Below are positions 31,963 through 42,439 of a stretch of 64,000 nucleotides of DNA, piece after piece; the stretch's first letter is position 1, and the number at the start of each line of letters is the position of its first letter. The DNA lies in the NCBI GenBank assembly GCA_026210745.1, contig CP110631.1, positions 248,001 to 312,000 on the forward strand, read 5' to 3'. The translations under genes were made by a program, and so were the position numbers. Origin of the DNA: Exobasidium rhododendri. Lineage: Eukaryota; Basidiomycota; Exobasidiomycetes; Exobasidiales; Exobasidiaceae. The notes under the pieces are model-generated. The model saw nothing but the letters and a program-made list of their open reading frames with translations, searched no databases and was not told where the DNA came from.

Positions 31963-33290
31963 ATGCTTCCTTTCTTCAATAGGACGCCATACGACCTCGC
32001 CGACCCCGAAGAGCATAACCTCGACTATCCGCATGCCAAGATCCCCCCGCGTCACAGGAGGAAGCGTAGTACCGTCTTACTACTTGCTGTGCTCGCTACC
32101 CTGTCGCTATGGCTCTACCAATCAAGGCCTGTCAAAGTGATCCCGGAGCCAATAGCAGAACCACTGGAGAGTGAAATCATCTTTCGTACTCCAGTCGAGA
32201 TACCGAATATAGTCCACTTTGTTCGGCAACTAAATCGAGACGTCAATGGGACAGCCAAGCCGCTTGAATTCGAATTCAGACACTTCTTAGCCTACTACTC
32301 GGCGCATTATTACCTCAAACCCACAGAGATCAACATCTGGTCCGATGTGACGCACGACATGATCGTTGCTGCCAAGATTAGCGGCAATCGCTTCACCAAG
32401 GCGGTCTTGAACTTGCCCAATCTGCAATTCCGTCATGTCACGATGCCGAATCAGACGACGATGGGTGTTCCAATCACCGCGTATGCACACAAGTCAGACT
32501 TTGTTCGACTGCATGCCATGGCCAAATATGGAGGTCAATACTTTGATGACGACTCGTGGGTGATTCGAGATCTGGCACCGCTACGTAAGGCTGGATTCGA
32601 AAATGTATTCGGCAAGGAATGGGGTGACGACATCTGTCAGGCAATGTGGATGTCGACGCCCGGCAATGCCCTGATGAAGGCTTTTGAACGACTACAAGAG
32701 ACGGAGTTCAACGGAGAATGGCTGCGTGCCAGTAACAATTTGATCTCGAATCTCGTCTACGACGTCAGTGGTTTTGGTCATGACAAGTATGCGTTGGTGC
32801 TGGAGAGAAACGCCTTCTTTCCAGGTGAGTGAATGTGGTCCTGCTGATTTAGTCTGCTTCTAGGGCATGCGTTTGCTGAAACACCTTTTCTTCTTCTTCT
32901 CGTCCTGCTGCTGCACCAGGCCAATGGAACATCGAGGACGACGGTCTGCCCATGTTCTACAAGGTCCATCCAGAGCCAGAGCCGCTGCAGGAAATGGCGC
33001 CTGTTGCGAAATCCATCGACGAGCTGGTCAACAACTACTCCTTTGAGCGCAGATTTGGCTGGAAGAAAGATTGGAGGAATTCGTATGTGATCCACGGCTT
33101 CTCCAATGCCATTCGAGGTGCCGATGCATGGTGGATGTTTGGCGAGTTCAAAGGCTTCACTCCGGAATACGTTCTATCACAATCAAGCAACATCGGACGG
33201 GCACTTTACCCTGCTCTGCAGAACGCTCTCGACACGGGCGTCTTGAAGCTGGGAGAAGAAATGCCCGCGGGCATCTCTTCTCCACCATGA
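31963..33290 (+). CDS. Golgi DXD glycosyltransferase (GT32-like, type II membrane protein)
   Basis: Exons 31963-32824 and 32920-33290, giving 410 aa. The first ATG is 31963; the in-frame codon at 31951 is GTG. Short cytosolic tail with a basic RHRRKR motif, TM near 37-52, then a lumenal catalytic domain. Motifs: IPNIVHFV (typical start of the GT32 fold), then AHKSDFVRLHAMAKYGGQYF followed by D195-D196-D197, the metal-binding DXD, and WGDDICQAMW and NNYSFERRFGWKKDW further on. The fold matches DXD sugar transferases of the GT32/alpha-1,4-GalT type rather than OCH1 itself. It likely adds a hexose to a glycan or glycolipid in the Golgi. Donor and acceptor are not readable from the sequence. It lies in the same 16-33 kb stretch as UGGT, the OCH1-like and the LicD-like genes. 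Confidence 0.78.
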
Positions 33291-33666
33291 TTCACCTCAT
33301 AGTTATGCAACAGATCAGATGTACAGTACCTTTTCCGTGTTTGCTCAGCATAACCAACACTTCATACCCGCCTCTTCTAATTTCATAGTTCTGCTCTTTC
33401 GATGGGATGATGGTGGATGAGATGGAAAAGCAAGAGAAGGCAGGGTGGTGAGCGGCGTACGTAGCATATACATTGTCGTGGCGTGTCTAGGAAATCCCTC
33501 ACACAAGACACATTCTCTGCTAATTTTTGTTGTGGTAATTAATCATCTTTGAATCATCATTTCTTACAGAAAAGGGGTATGACAATATCGATCCTGCTGT
33601 ACAGCTGAGCCCTTTTACTAACGCTCCTGTTATCCGTTTGAAAGGGTGGCAAAAAGCCTGTCCTTC
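33291..33666. other. Convergent intergenic region
   Basis: About 0.38 kb between the glycosyltransferase stop (+) and the transporter stop (-). Nothing beyond presumed 3'UTRs. Confidence 0.4.
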
Positions 33667-34735
33667 TTAATCGAGACGAGGGAGAGGCATGACGGGAATG
33701 ACCGTGATCCCTTCCTCGGCCAATAAGACAGACAAAGCAGAGAATTGCTGGAAGGAGAAAAGAGGAAGTAAAGAGATTAGTATGTGAGAATCGAGATCAG
33801 GTCCAGATTGTTGATCACTCACAAGTAAAATTCCAATGACCATAGCTACTCCTCCGGTTGCGTGTTGAATGGAGACTTTGGGGTAGTGAATGTACGATGC
33901 TCCAGAGAGGATAAGACTGCCAGGATGAAAATGGACGAGTAAGCAAATGATAACCCGAGTCGAGGACGCAGGGAGGAAAGATGACTCACACAATGCACAG
34001 AAGCAACGAGGAAATGGCGACAGGAACGGCCGTTCGGACAGAGGCGAGGAAGATGATGAAGACGGGTGCAAAGGAGCAGAAAAAGACGATGCTCAGTGCC
34101 TTTTGGGGGGGAAGGAGGCGAAATCAAAAGGACGGTCAGCATTGTCTTCTTAACGACAGTGCATCACCCCTGTGCTGGGCGCCTCTACTCACCTTGTACA
34201 AGGCAAGCGTTCCTTCGAGGATGTTGCCCTCTGCAGCGGTAACGTAAGCGACTTCAATGCCAGTCCATGGGAGGAACACGAGTGAGATACCACCGACAAT
34301 ACCGGCCAAGGAACCAGCGGCAGTCGCCAACCAGGTGTTTCCTTCCGCAAAGGCAAACATCATCGAAGTGATACCTCCGATACCACAGAGAGGCAAAGCA
34401 GTAGTCAAGAAGATCTGTTGACTCTGTAGACCTCGCAAATTCAAATCCAAAGCGCCCAGCATGATGAAAGTTGCGCCCAGACAGATGGCGAATAGAGGGT
34501 AGGGACTGATAAGAAATCACCGTGAGTGAATGAGGAAACACACATCAAACCTGACACGGTGAGATACTCACTTTCCGATTCGTCGATGGTAGGTGGGGAG
34601 ACCATCCTGTTGAGAGTCGACTTCGTGGCCACCCTTTGTGACGATACGAGTCAGTCGATTTCCTCCCGATGTGTGATGTGTAGGCGCATCATCGAGGGGC
34701 GCCATACCCAGCTGTTGCTTCATTGTACGAGACAT
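33667..34735 (-). CDS. GPR1/FUN34/YaaH (SatP) family transporter, divergent member
   Basis: Five exons: 34735-34572, 34505-34193, 34099-33990, 33916-33823 and 33747-33667, giving 253 aa. Six TM segments are predictable. Splicing after GGA-AA restores N55-P-Y-P-L, equivalent to the family's N-P-x-P-L signature at the start of TM1, and the MMFAFAEGNTW motif (family consensus W-E-F-x-x-G-N-T) sits in the next segment. The family moves acetate or succinate with protons, or ammonium, across the plasma membrane. This copy is less like the classic Ady2/AcpA sequence than the divergent partner at 36241. The C-terminus ends in a short PVMPLPR segment as in relatives. Exon boundaries rest on frame and TM continuity and should be right, though exon 3 is short. 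Confidence 0.78.
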
Positions 34736-36240
34736 CTTGTTTGCGATGGATAAGCAGAGGTTTAGAGAGAGGTGTGTTGGGGAAAGAGAAGAGAAGGTAG
34801 AGGAGGGGTAGTTGTAGAGAAGGAGTTATTAAGAGGGAGGTGCTGCGAGAGAAAGTCGTGTGAGGGAAGTAGGAAGGGAAAGGAAAAGGGTGTTGCCGAT
34901 GGAGAGGTAGATATCTACTCCGGTCCTTGTATATTTTAGTGGAAGAGAGAGAGACAAAGCGCTCTGGCACATCTCGATGTCGATCAAGGGACAACATAAC
35001 CCAAGACAATATTTCAAATTAAAAAAAAAGGAAAGTAAAAGAGAGATTTATCCTCCCTTCCCCCCCCCTCTTCGACCCCACAAATCGTATGCATAGGTGG
35101 ATGATCGTGTTACATACCTCCACGTTACATGAGACCGACAACACGGACAAGAGGCATGGTGCTGGCGAGAAGCACTGGAGCTGTGGTAATGCACAAACTT
35201 ACCTGATGTTCTCTCCGTCTCCGCAAAGAGGCCTCATTGTCTCTCTGTTTTCCCCCCTTTTCCCCACTGACAGTAACGCTAGTAGTAGAGCCCCGCCCCT
35301 TCCAGGAACCCCAGCACTGGAAAATCTCTGACAGGTATTAGCGCAGTATCCTTTTTTTCCTTTTCAATTACTGCGATTGCGCGTCTCAAAAAGCCCTTAA
35401 TGGAGTATAGTTGAGTTTTAAAAGGAAGAACCTAGGTTGTAGTCGCTCACGTACCCAGACGGCTTTCGAATGCGGAGCCCCGCAAAAGTCATACCCCGGA
35501 AAGAAAACGTTTTGTACTGATGTACTCCCCTATCTTAACAGTGGAGTATTAAATTGACGACTATCCATAACCCCCTTCTCTGCAGTGCCTGCATTAGCGT
35601 GCGCTTGTAGTAAACACTCTCATTGGCCTACTGTTGCTTCTCCATGGGACATCACCGCTATCCATGCACGGAAAACGGAGGGCGAGGGTCTCGATTGCAT
35701 ACAAGGCCTATGTGGTTCAACCGGTTTTCCATACGATTCGTCTCATCCCAACCGATTGCCGTTCTGTATCGCTGTGTTGTATGTCGCGGATTATTGTGTG
35801 ACTTATCCGAAAGCAACAACATCGACTAATCCATCCAAGTAGAGGAGCCGCGGACAATGAATTCCAAATACCTTTCTCCCTTTTTTCCCCCCTCCAACCC
35901 CACACTTTTCCCTAAGTGTCTTTTTCGGATTGCATACTGATGCAGTTCCTCCCCTCCCGCCTCCCTTGTCAGTCGTAGAGTGCATTGGAAAGCAGACGCA
36001 GTAGATCAGAGACGCCATTTCCCATCGAGTGTCGTTCATCCTTTGAATCTCGGGTCTAGAAATATTTAGTCAAGAGGGGGGGAATGAAGTAAGAGGGTCA
36101 ACAAGGTTTTCCCTCATCTATCCACCTCTCGTCTTGGCCGGCATCCCTCCAGACTTCCCTCCCTCATCTTCACCTCCTCTCCTCTCACAAACTTTACCTT
36201 CCTTTATCTTCCTCTCTCATCCAAACATCTCTACAACGCA
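34736..36240. other. Divergent region between two GPR1/FUN34/YaaH transporter genes
   Basis: About 1.5 kb. Contains an A9 run near 35021, C8-C9 runs near 35058 and long pyrimidine tracts directly upstream of the 36241 ATG. Small frames around 35585-35842 lack any recognisable domain. No RNA gene found. It is the likely shared control region of the two transporter genes. Confidence 0.45.
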
Positions 36241-37190
36241 ATGTCGCTAGTAAACGGAAACGGTAACGGGACCGGCTACCAAGAAGCGGGCAACGATCTC
36301 GAGCACAGTCATTCTCCTAAAGGATCGGGCAAAGAAGGTGCCACAGTCTACCGAAGTGAGTCCTCTTGAGTGGAGATAGATGAGAGAGAAAAGCGAATTG
36401 TTGTGCTGACTCCTTCTTTCTTCTTGTGACTCAAGCCACCACTGCTGGAGGTCACTATGCAAATGACGATCTGCTTGCTATCGGCGCAAGCCATCGTAAG
36501 ATTGCCAATCCTTTGCCCTTGGGAGCCATGTCTTTCGCTACCACCACCTTGATCTTGTCCCTTTACAACGTTGGAGTGCAAGGAATCACCGTCCCAAACG
36601 CCATCCTCACCTATTCTCTGTTCTACGGAGGTCTCATTCAGTACCTCGCCGGGCTATGGGAATTTGCAAGCGGTAACACACTTGGTGCTTCCATCTTCTG
36701 CTGTTACGGACTCTTTTGGTGGGGATTCTCCTTCCTCTTCATACCCTTTTTCGGAATGACGGGAAGCTACAATGGTGTGCCCAACACCTACTCTGCCGAA
36801 GGAATGTTCGCTGCCGAATTTGAGTCCGCCGTCGGACTTTACCTGTGGGTCTGGTTCGGTGTCACGACTACCTTCTTGTTTGCTGCTGCTCGATCCAGTA
36901 TCGTGTTGATTGTCCTGTGAGTGTTTTTCTTTGGCCACTTACTTCTTTAAAGTGCACATCCTGATCCCTTCCCTCCCTCTTTCTCGCTGCTCAGACTGTT
37001 CCTTCTGGACGTCACATTCGGCTTCCTCGCTGCCTTCTACTACTACGGAAACCCTCACCTGCAGACTGCTGGAGGTGGTTTCGGTATTGCAACTGCCCTC
37101 GTCGCCTTCTACCTCGCCATGGGATCCCTCTTCAGCCCAAATACCTGCTACTTCTCTCTACCCTTGGGTTCCCTCGCTGTCAAAGATTGA
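36241..37190 (+). CDS. GPR1/FUN34/YaaH family acetate transporter (Ady2/AcpA-like)
   Basis: Exons 36241-36355, 36436-36916 and 36995-37190, giving 263 aa. Hydrophilic N-terminus, then the family signature N63-P-L-P-L-G at TM1, Q-Y-L-A-G-L-W-E-F-A-S-G-N-T after TM2, and six hydrophobic segments. The segment around FFGMTGSYNGVPNTY before TM4 is typical of fungal acetate permeases. The C-terminus (NTCYFSLPLGSLAVKD) is complete. In yeasts Ady2/Ato1-type proteins import acetate and are induced on non-fermentable carbon. It is head-to-head with a more divergent relative at 33667-34735. Length is normal for the family. Confidence 0.9.
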
Positions 37191-37596
37191 TCGTATGTTC
37201 AGTAGTAAGATTTGCAATAATATACCAGCCTATATCTAGTGCTGCAACGGATTCTTGATGGCCTAATTTGATAGCTGAAGATGTGCTTCAGAGAGAAGGA
37301 AGAAGGGGGGGAAAGAACGGAGGTGCGCTCTTCAAAACGCGCACTCACGAGACCCTTCCCTTCATATAGTCTTAATCAAGAATTTTATCACACTCTCAAT
37401 CCTACCTTCCCTTAGTGACTTCTACGGAAGTTCCGAGCGTACTTCCTAATTCCGTTGCCGATCATCTTCCGATACAAAGAGACACTAGGAGCGAGTTCCC
37501 CTCAGACATAGTGCGTACGGTGTCAACTTTGACGCCAAAGAAGCGAATGGATTAGATCAGCCCTATTATCCCGCCCCCCCTACCCTCGCCGCTTGC
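37191..37596. other. Intergenic region, acetate transporter / SDR
   Basis: About 0.4 kb; no feature beyond presumed 3'UTR and promoter. Confidence 0.4.
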
Positions 37597-38659
37597 ATGA
37601 CCTTTGTCGCCTCGGCTCTGATCACGGGAGCATCTTCCGGTCTGGGCTATTCGACTGCCCGCTTTCTGGCCCAGCAGCGACCGAACTGGAAGATCATCAT
37701 TGCTTCCAGGAATAGCAGTAAAGCTGCAGCCAGTCTCAACGATCAATTGAGGAAGTTTGATGGACGCAGCACTCCCAATGTATTTTCCCACAATGTAGAC
37801 TGCTCTTCCAGGCAGTCTGTACGGCAATTCGCAGAAGAGTATTCGTCTCTAGCCCATCCCCCCATCAAAGCACTTCTGTTGAATGCAGGGCTACAGATAG
37901 TCAGCGGTGTCAGATACTCGACTGACGGGGATGAATTGACATTTGCTACCAATCACACCGGCCAAGCGTTGCTCTTCTTCTTACTTCGAGCGCATTTGGC
38001 CTACGATGCTCATATCATTTACACATCATCGAGCTTGCACAATAGCAAGGCGGGCATACCAAAATACAGCTCAGCAGAATTGTGTGCTCATCCTCAGAAG
38101 TACGTAGGATGGGACACCCCGAATGAAGGACGTCGCCGCTATGCCGTCAGTAAGCTAGCAAATGTTCTTTGGCTGTATGCCCTTCGGAGGAGAGTACAGG
38201 CAGCAGGCAAACGGTGGACTGTGGCAGCGTTCGAGCCGGGTGAGTTCAAGTCGGTGATCATTCTACCATCCCTCTGCATGATCTCACCATCCTTACCCCT
38301 TCACCGTTGCCACCCCTTATCCTCAAGGTTTCATGCCGGGCACTGGTCTGGCTCGAGATTCACCACTGCCTCTCCGCATCGTTTGGCTTTACATTCTACC
38401 CCACCTACTCTTTCTTGTTCGGAGAATCATCCCAGCAACTTATACACCCGATCAATCAGGCCAGATCCTCGCCAAGCTAGCGATGAATGAAGGACTGGTG
38501 AACACTGACGACTCGACAGCATACTGGAAGCATACAGGACCGTTCTCCTCTAGTGTCGAGTCGTACAATGTAGAAAAGCAGGACGATCTTTGGACTTGGA
38601 CTGTGCAGCAGGTTTCCGAGAACGAAACCGAGCGAAAGCAATTTGCCGAGCTGCTATGA
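37597..38659 (+). CDS. Short-chain dehydrogenase/reductase (classical SDR)
   Basis: Exons 37597-38239 and 38328-38659, giving 324 aa. Classical NAD(P)-binding Rossmann fold: T10-G-A-S-S-G-L-G17 dinucleotide motif, N96-A-G, catalytic Ser in the 144-146 triplet, Y182-A-V-S-K186 catalytic pair. An Arg after the second strand (ASRNS) favours NADP(H). The C-terminal part carries a hydrophobic segment (IVWLYILPHLLFLV) that could associate with membranes, as in retinol dehydrogenase-like SDRs. The G-F-M-P-G-T-G-L motif is formed across the splice junction, supporting the join. Substrate not identifiable. Oriented in tandem with the ABM-like gene 206 nt downstream. Confidence 0.88.
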
Positions 38660-38865
38660 ATGGACTTGATGTAATGCATACGGAGACTTGACGGAAGTGA
38701 CAGATCGCAATGCCTCTGCAGTCGCACGCCTTTACACATATTATGACTACTGTGAAGAACTACGGAGATTAGACTTCCAACGCGCCAGGTAAAGTACACC
38801 CATTGCCCCCACTGCTTCTCCAGTCCTTCGTCCTCCACTTTCACCCTCGCCTGGAACCAACGAAC

Positions 38866-39301
38866 ATGTCCAACACAACCTCGCTTCCCACAAACGAACT
38901 TGGACAGCCTCCCAAGACTGGACAATTCCAGCTCGTCGTGCACCTGATTGCAAAGGATTCAGAGAATGCAGACAAAATTTACGCCCTAGCCAAGGCCATT
39001 CAAAAGCGAGCTTTGTCCGACGAAGAGCCCAAGACGATTGCTGTGAGTGTTTGAATCAAGCATGATCTCGCCGTAAGCTTTCCTTGATGCAGATACGATA
39101 GTGCTGACCGTATTTCTATCGACAACGCAGTACCGCGTCTCCCGTTCTGTGGACGACAAGAAGACGATCTTCATTGCGGAGGAGTACGAAGATGCAGAGG
39201 CACTGACCGGCACACACGCCGCTGGTGAGGCATACAAAAGCTTCATTTCCCAGGCTGGAACGCTGGTGGAGACCCTCAACGCCCGCTTCTACCAAGACTG
39301 A
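38866..39301 (+). CDS. Small ABM-type alpha+beta barrel protein
   Basis: Exons 38866-39042 and 39131-39301, giving 115 aa. Pattern fits a dimeric alpha/beta barrel of the antibiotic-biosynthesis-monooxygenase (ABM) type: strand FQLVVHLIAK, helix with ..ADKIYALAKAIQKRAL, strand YRVSRSVDDKKTIFIAEEY, helix ..AGEAYKSFISQAGTL. No cofactor motif is expected in this family. Members range from small monooxygenases to heme- or lipid-related proteins, and many have no known role. No signal peptide. The join is phase 0 and gives a continuous fold. Confidence 0.75.
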
Positions 39302-39451
39302 AAGTGAATGTAAGCCAAAGAACATACATGCTTTTCAATTATAAAGACATCCATGCAAAGACCCGCAAAGCAAAGAGTCATGTGTGATCCGTCCCTGTCC
39401 AGGAGCACTATTACTGTAATGAGGGGTAGAGAGACGACGCGATAGCCGGAG

Positions 39452-39461
39452 AAAAAAAAAA
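39452..39461 (-). terminator. Pol III terminator T10 downstream of tRNA-Asn
   Basis: Ten T on the minus strand, starting 4 nt after the tRNA 3' end; a standard RNA polymerase III stop signal. Confidence 0.85.
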
Positions 39462-39465
39462 GAAA

Positions 39466-39573
39466 CGCCCAGTATTGGAGTCGAACCAATGATCTTACAG
39501 TCACCGATTCAGAATACATAGAAAATAATCAGAAATGTAACAGCTGCACGCTGTGCCACTTAGCCAACTGGGC
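39466..39573 (-). tRNA. tRNA-Asn (anticodon GTT) with a 36-nt intron
   Basis: Minus strand. Acceptor stem GCCCAGT pairs perfectly with ACTGGGC. D arm GCT..AGC with the A-box-like TGGCTAAGTGG. The anticodon stem TGCAG pairs with CTGTA (one G-U). The loop reads C-T-G-T-T-A-A after removal of the intron 39537-39502, placing GTT as anticodon with the intron at the canonical 37/38 position. The T arm is ATTGG-TTCGACT-CCAAT, a clean B box. Mature length 72 nt before CCA addition. A T10 terminator follows. The intron can form a helix with the anticodon region, as needed for the splicing endonuclease, though I did not fold it fully. Confidence 0.93.
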
Positions 39574-40328
39574 GCTGCATAGCTGTTGCGGGATTCATTG
39601 TTGGATAAGTAGCGTCAGAGCTTTGGACTGAAAAAGAGGTCAACCGAAGCGGCGCGGCGGACTATACTCCTTGATTGCCTGTATATTCTGTTTTCCAGTG
39701 ATGCGATTTGTCCGCTTCTTAGCCTGCGCTTGACGGTCTTGTGATAGCAATCGATCATGACCATCCTTCTACTTTAAAGCGAGGATACATCTCACAGCTG
39801 GCGGTCCTTGATGCAGAGGATTGGTTCAGAAGGAATCAGGGGGCATCAACGAGGACACTTCTGCTGACAAGTCTGCCTGATCAATCACGTAGCAATCCTG
39901 CAAAGATTTGCTACAACGGAGAACTGTCCTCGGATAGATAAGCCAGTGAGGGCGGGATACAGCAAACACAACAATCGTGCAAAAAATAGCATGACAAACA
40001 AAGGATGCTCACGGCGAGGACACAATAGATAGTCCGATGACGTGTAATCTTATCATTTCGAACGAGGATATTATTCACGCCTACCAGACATCCAAGTAAT
40101 AATGCAGATCGGAGCAATCAATTCATGCGTTCAATACTAGGACACGTGATTACATTTCTCAGCTGCGGAATGTCGCATTTGCTCTGCCCAAAATTTTGAC
40201 TGGTCCAATTGCGCGCGTGGTCGAAGATTCTGATGTGAATTTCCCAGACCTTGCACGCCTTAGTCTTGAGAACATATTCGACTCCTCCTCTTGTACCCTC
40301 TCATACCCAACGACATCAATAGCAAGCC
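39574..40328. other. Intergenic region, tRNA-Asn / RPL7
   Basis: About 0.75 kb. No second tRNA, no supported exon. It should contain the RPL7 promoter. Confidence 0.45.
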
Positions 40329-41444
40329 ATGGTGAAGGCAGTCAAGACTACGGTTCCCTCTCAAACGGACGTTCTCGTCCCGGAGACTCTCTTGGTGGGT
40401 TATCTCATATTAAAAACAGGTAGAAAGGGATGGTTATGCTGATCCGTCGTTGTTCTTTCCGACTAACAGAAAAAGAGAAAGGATGACGCAAAGAGTCGTG
40501 AGGAGCGATCGGCAAAGATTGCTGAGGCCAGGAAGGTGAGCATGCCGACAAGCTGGTGGGAAACATGACTATCAGGGGGGGTGGGAATGGCCCAGGCAGA
40601 GAGACTAGACGGAAAAGGAAGGGACCAGAGTGATGGAAAATTGACTTTCAACAGTGCATGGGCTAGTCCTACGGACGATGCTGCCACTCAATTAACCATT
40701 TTTCGGGGCTGACTGGAGGAGCGGAAGTGGGAATTGGCGCCGAAGAAGGGACAAGGTGCTTCAGCGTACCGGAATGCCTACTGACAGCATATCGTGTTCA
40801 TCTTTTACTCTATACAGGCACAAAAGGCAAAGCGTCGTGTCATTTTCAAGCGAGCAGAGACCTACGCCAACGAGTACAAATCAGCTGAGCGTGAAGAGAT
40901 TCGTCTCCGTCGATTGGCCAAGACCAAGGGTGACTTTTACGTCCCCGCTCAACCCAAGGTTGCCTTTGTTATCCGACTCCGTGGTATTTCCAACATTGCA
41001 CCTAAGCCCAGAAAGATTCTGCAATTGCTTCGATTGCTCCAGATCAACAATGGTGTCTTTGTTCGATTGACCAAGGCTACTCAACAGATGCTGCAACTAG
41101 TCGAGCCATATGTCACCTACGGTGAACCCAACCTCAAGACTGTCCGAGAACTCGTTTACAAGAGAGGTTACGCCAAGATCAACAGGCAAAGAATCCCTCT
41201 TTCCGACAACAGCCTCGTTGAGCAACAATTGGGCAAGTTTGGAATCATCTCGGTGGAAGATCTCGTCCACGAAATCTTCACTGTCGGCCCTCACTTCAAG
41301 GAAGCGAACCAATTCCTTTGGGCTTTCAAGCTGTCGAACCCCAACGGTGGATTCGCTGACACCAAGTTCCGACACTTTGTTGAAGGTGGTGACACTGGTG
41401 ACCGAGAGCAAGACATCAACCGACTTGTCCGACGCATGAACTAG
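40329..41444 (+). CDS. RPL7: 60S ribosomal protein L7 (uL30)
   Basis: Exons 40329-40394, 40470-40535 and 40818-41444, giving 252 aa. N-terminus [22 protein letters not shown], then a basic KKRK helix, then the conserved uL30 core: [43 protein letters not shown] and the C-terminal GNxxG-like [26 protein letters not shown]. It is a structural protein of the large ribosomal subunit. The first intron is 75 nt, but the second is 282 nt and hosts a C/D box snoRNA (separate entry), as RPL7 introns do in budding yeast. Codon choice is strongly biased (CGA/CGT Arg, GGT/GGA Gly), fitting high expression. Confidence 0.97.
40625..40716 (+). ncRNA. C/D box snoRNA in RPL7 intron 2 (snR39/snR39b-like)
   Basis: Terminal stem CCAG (40625-40628) / CTGG (40713-40716) brackets a C box GTGATGG (40630-40636, last base differs from RUGAUGA) and a perfect D box CTGA (40709-40712). 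The guide ACCATTTTTCGGG (40695-40707) is complementary over 13 nt, with one G-U pair, to the CCCGAAAGATGGT segment of fungal LSU rRNA (recalled sequence, not in this window). The fifth nucleotide from the D box faces the G of CCCG, which corresponds to yeast 25S Gm805. In S. cerevisiae the neighbouring Am807 is guided by snR39 and snR59, both hosted in RPL7 introns. Host gene, box layout and target therefore agree. No clear D'/C' pair seen. Confidence 0.75.
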
Positions 41445-41633
41445 TCGTTTCTCTTGCTCTCCTTCATTGTCTCAACCGCGCATGTATGATCTTTTTACCT
41501 CTTTCTTTTCACCCACAAAAATAAGAAAAGGCCTTATAACAGACAAGGGTCGTAGTAGTGGGTGATTTTTACAGTGACTCAAACTTGAATTTTAGTAGTA
41601 TTACATGGATGGCGATGAAAATCATGTAACGGG

Positions 41634-42439
41634 TCAAAGGAGCTTGAGGTGTGAGGTGACCTGATCAATGATCTTGACTGGGCCAGGACCGATTCCCAGC
41701 ACCGTTCGGCTACCAGCTGCGATCTGAGTTCGTCCTCTGCGGAAGAATAGAAAGGGATCCCCATCGGTGAGTCTTTTACAAGTCAGACATACACATAGTT
41801 GACACCATGCAAGACTCACGCATCACGAATACTGCGAGCACACAGATTAAGCTTCTTGGCTCTCGCTTCGAGCTCGAGTAGTTCCTGCTCTGTCGTACAT
41901 TTGAGAGCTACCTTTGCCTGACCAGACCTTTCCCACTGCTTCAAGAGAGTAGGGTTTCCTGATTGCAAGGCTTTGTAACATGCCAGTGTTGCGTGACTAC
42001 ACTGGGCAGCAATCTTCCCCTTGTCCATTTTCAAGTCTGTCCGAACGATGAGTACAAGTTTACAGTCTTCTAAAAGACCAGCCTTGATTGCGTTCATGTT
42101 GGGTTTGTCGTCGGTCAGATTGGTGTCTTCTTGTGAGTCGTAGCTTTCGTCGTCGTCGTCGTCGCCACTTTCATCATCCAGGTCCTCCCGAGCTTGGTTG
42201 CTGTAGCTAAAGAGCGACTTCCCTACACCAATGTAGTACCCAATGATCAGCGAAGAGATGCTCAGCGCAATGTAAGACGAGGCAGCTGTCAATATCGCGG
42301 AATCGAGAGTCAGAAAGCCGTCATCTTGCACACAACACAATGCAATAGCATGCGAGGAAGGCAAAGCTCCATGGTATCGAGGTCTCCTGCTTGCTCTGCC
42401 GGTCTCACTCAAACAAAACTCACCCGCGGAATAGCTCAT
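41634..42439 (-). CDS. PTH2: Peptidyl-tRNA hydrolase 2 (Pth2), membrane-anchored form
   Basis: Exons 42439-42424 (16 nt), 42285-41820 and 41736-41634, giving 194 aa. Splicing the tiny first exon (MSYSA) to 42285 gives an N-terminal hydrophobic segment (about residues 7-28, ..[16 protein letters not shown]) typical of Pth2 anchored in mitochondrial outer or other membranes; the unspliced frame would give an unrelated leader. An acidic linker with a run of Asp follows. The catalytic domain shows [20 protein letters not shown], then C-S-H-A-T, and the C-terminal [16 protein letters not shown] block formed across the last intron. The enzyme frees tRNA from stalled peptidyl-tRNA; Bit1 relatives also signal in animals. 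Confidence 0.92.
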
